Part shown: positions 5,468-5,944 of the stretch, one piece after another
Layout of the letters: each line of letters begins with the position of its first letter
How positions within the stretch are numbered: position 1 is the first letter of the stretch
NCBI GenBank assembly: GCA_002785165.1
Contig: PFMI01000040.1
Span: forward strand, 1 to 5,944
Direction: 5' to 3'
DNA length: 5,944 nucleotides
Source of the DNA: a bacterium (Candidatus Gribaldobacteria) CG_4_10_14_0_8_um_filter_33_9
Lineage (GTDB): Bacteria > Patescibacteriota > Minisyncoccia > Minisyncoccales > CG1-02-41-26
Program-made: the position numbers and the translations under genes
Notes under the pieces: generated by a model
Told to the model about the DNA's origin: nothing
Seen by the model: only the letters and a program-made list of their open reading frames with translations
Database searches by the model: none

Positions 5468-5944
5468 TCACACCTCCTTAATTTTGATTTTTACTCCCAA
5501 ACAATATCTGGAGCAAAAATCATAAATTCCTTTATTTCCCACCTTTGAAACAACTTGCGGTCCTGTAAAAGCAACCTCGGTTGTTTCAAACGGAACAACA
5601 TAGGGATTGTTTTGAGGAAAGACAATCACATCCCTCTCTTCGCAATCCTCCCAAGTTGCACCGTTATCTTTGGACCGGAAAAGCTTAAAACTAATTTCCG
5701 TTCCGGTAGGTAAAGGAACAAAAACTCCTGTGCCAATTTCCCTGACCCTTAGTGTTATGGAAACACCCGGGGACCAAGGCTGGCCGACTATGACAACAGA
5801 CGGGAAAATGCTCCCCTCTGCCGCCACAATTTCGTACTCTTTTGGTGGCGGCGTGGGCGGCTTTTCCTCCCACTCCTTTTTTACTTCTGGTGTTTCTTTT
5901 TTTTCCGTTGACCGGTAAAACCCTCCTTTTTCTAGATTAAGAGG
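5468..5944 (-). CDS. Partial protein with the same Asp-box module, 5' end outside the window
   Basis: The frame stays open to the right edge, giving 158 residues in the window; the true start is not present. A GTG at 5827..5825 could be taken as a start, but it has no purine-rich Shine-Dalgarno before it, and the preceding 39 codons are open and protein-like. They read STEKKETPEVKKEWEEKPPT and then PPPKEYEI, a charged Pro-rich linker. The module then begins: FPSVVIVGQPW, Asp-box SKDNGATW, NNPYVV, FTGPQVVSKV and a Cys-containing end, DFCSRYCLG. It aligns along its length with the C-terminus of the next gene, so the two are paralogous. The linker suggests a membrane anchor or another domain off the window, but that is inference. 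Function is unknown. It overlaps the translation signals of the next gene and shares its transcription unit. Confidence 0.75.
   Translation of the reverse strand, partial: PLNLEKGGFYRSTEKKETPEVKKEWEEKPPTPPPKEYEIVAAEGSIFPSVVIVGQPWSPGVSITLRVREIGTGVFVPLPTGTEISFKLFRSKDNGATWEDCEERDVIVFPQNNPYVVPFETTEVAFTGPQVVSKVGNKGIYDFCSRYCLGVKIKIKEV
5471..5479 (-). promoter_or_regulatory. Shine-Dalgarno embedded in the end of the upstream gene
   Basis: AAGGAGGTG (5479..5471) is a near-complete Shine-Dalgarno whose GGAGG core lies 6 bases before the ATG at 5466. It is also the final Lys-Glu-Val codons of the upstream gene, followed by TGA, one base, then ATG. This fixes the start of the secreted protein and implies translational coupling. 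None of the three genes of the left block has a comparable site. Confidence 0.85.

Noticed and set aside
5825..5827. GTG as start codon of the rightmost gene
   Set aside because: The frame is open for 39 further codons to the edge with a protein-like charged Pro-rich linker, and no ribosome-binding site precedes the GTG.

Overview
The window looks like a piece of a Patescibacteria (CPR, Parcubacteria-like) chromosome. This is an inference from gene content and style: AT-rich genes without visible Shine-Dalgarno sites, a compact PilB-type ATPase, a radical-SAM activase of the NrdG2 type suited to an anaerobic fermenter, and an A-rich in-frame insertion of a kind I associate with such genomes. 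No rRNA or other taxonomic marker is present, so the assignment is not proven.

Left block (about 1-3540, AT-rich; two hand-counted 60-base lines gave 16 and 20 G+C). Two genes run leftward as a likely operon: a DHH-phosphoesterase-like protein whose catalytic motifs are eroded (1534-2625), then a type IV pilus/type II secretion assembly ATPase (200-1504). A radical-SAM activating protein for anaerobic ribonucleotide reductase (2712-3464) runs rightward. The two directions are served by overlapping divergent promoter-like elements at 2651-2679. Left of the ATPase lies a strong sigma-70-like promoter pointing off the left edge, followed by a structured leader.

Middle (about 3454-3828). The activase stop codon is embedded in a striking nested inverted repeat (3454-3526). 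Next comes about 150 bases with no supported gene, then a good intrinsic terminator facing the rightmost genes (3683-3712). Between that terminator and the rightmost genes is a stretch with an orphan ribosome-binding site, a short open frame and tandem near-repeats, which may be eroded coding sequence.

Right block (about 3720-5944, clearly more GC-rich; two hand-counted lines gave 31 and 33 G+C of 60). Two leftward genes overlap in their signals: a partial gene running off the right edge, and a 545-residue secreted protein with Ig-like beta domains. Both end in the same roughly 110-residue module, with a conserved PSVVIVG-x-PW start, a single Asp-box (S-x-D-x-G-x-T-W) and an FTG-x(3)-VSKV motif. 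I do not recognise this module. The second gene's strong Shine-Dalgarno lies inside the last codons of the first, so the pair is probably co-translated. Together they look like a cell-surface or secreted accessory operon whose composition and translation signals differ from the left block.
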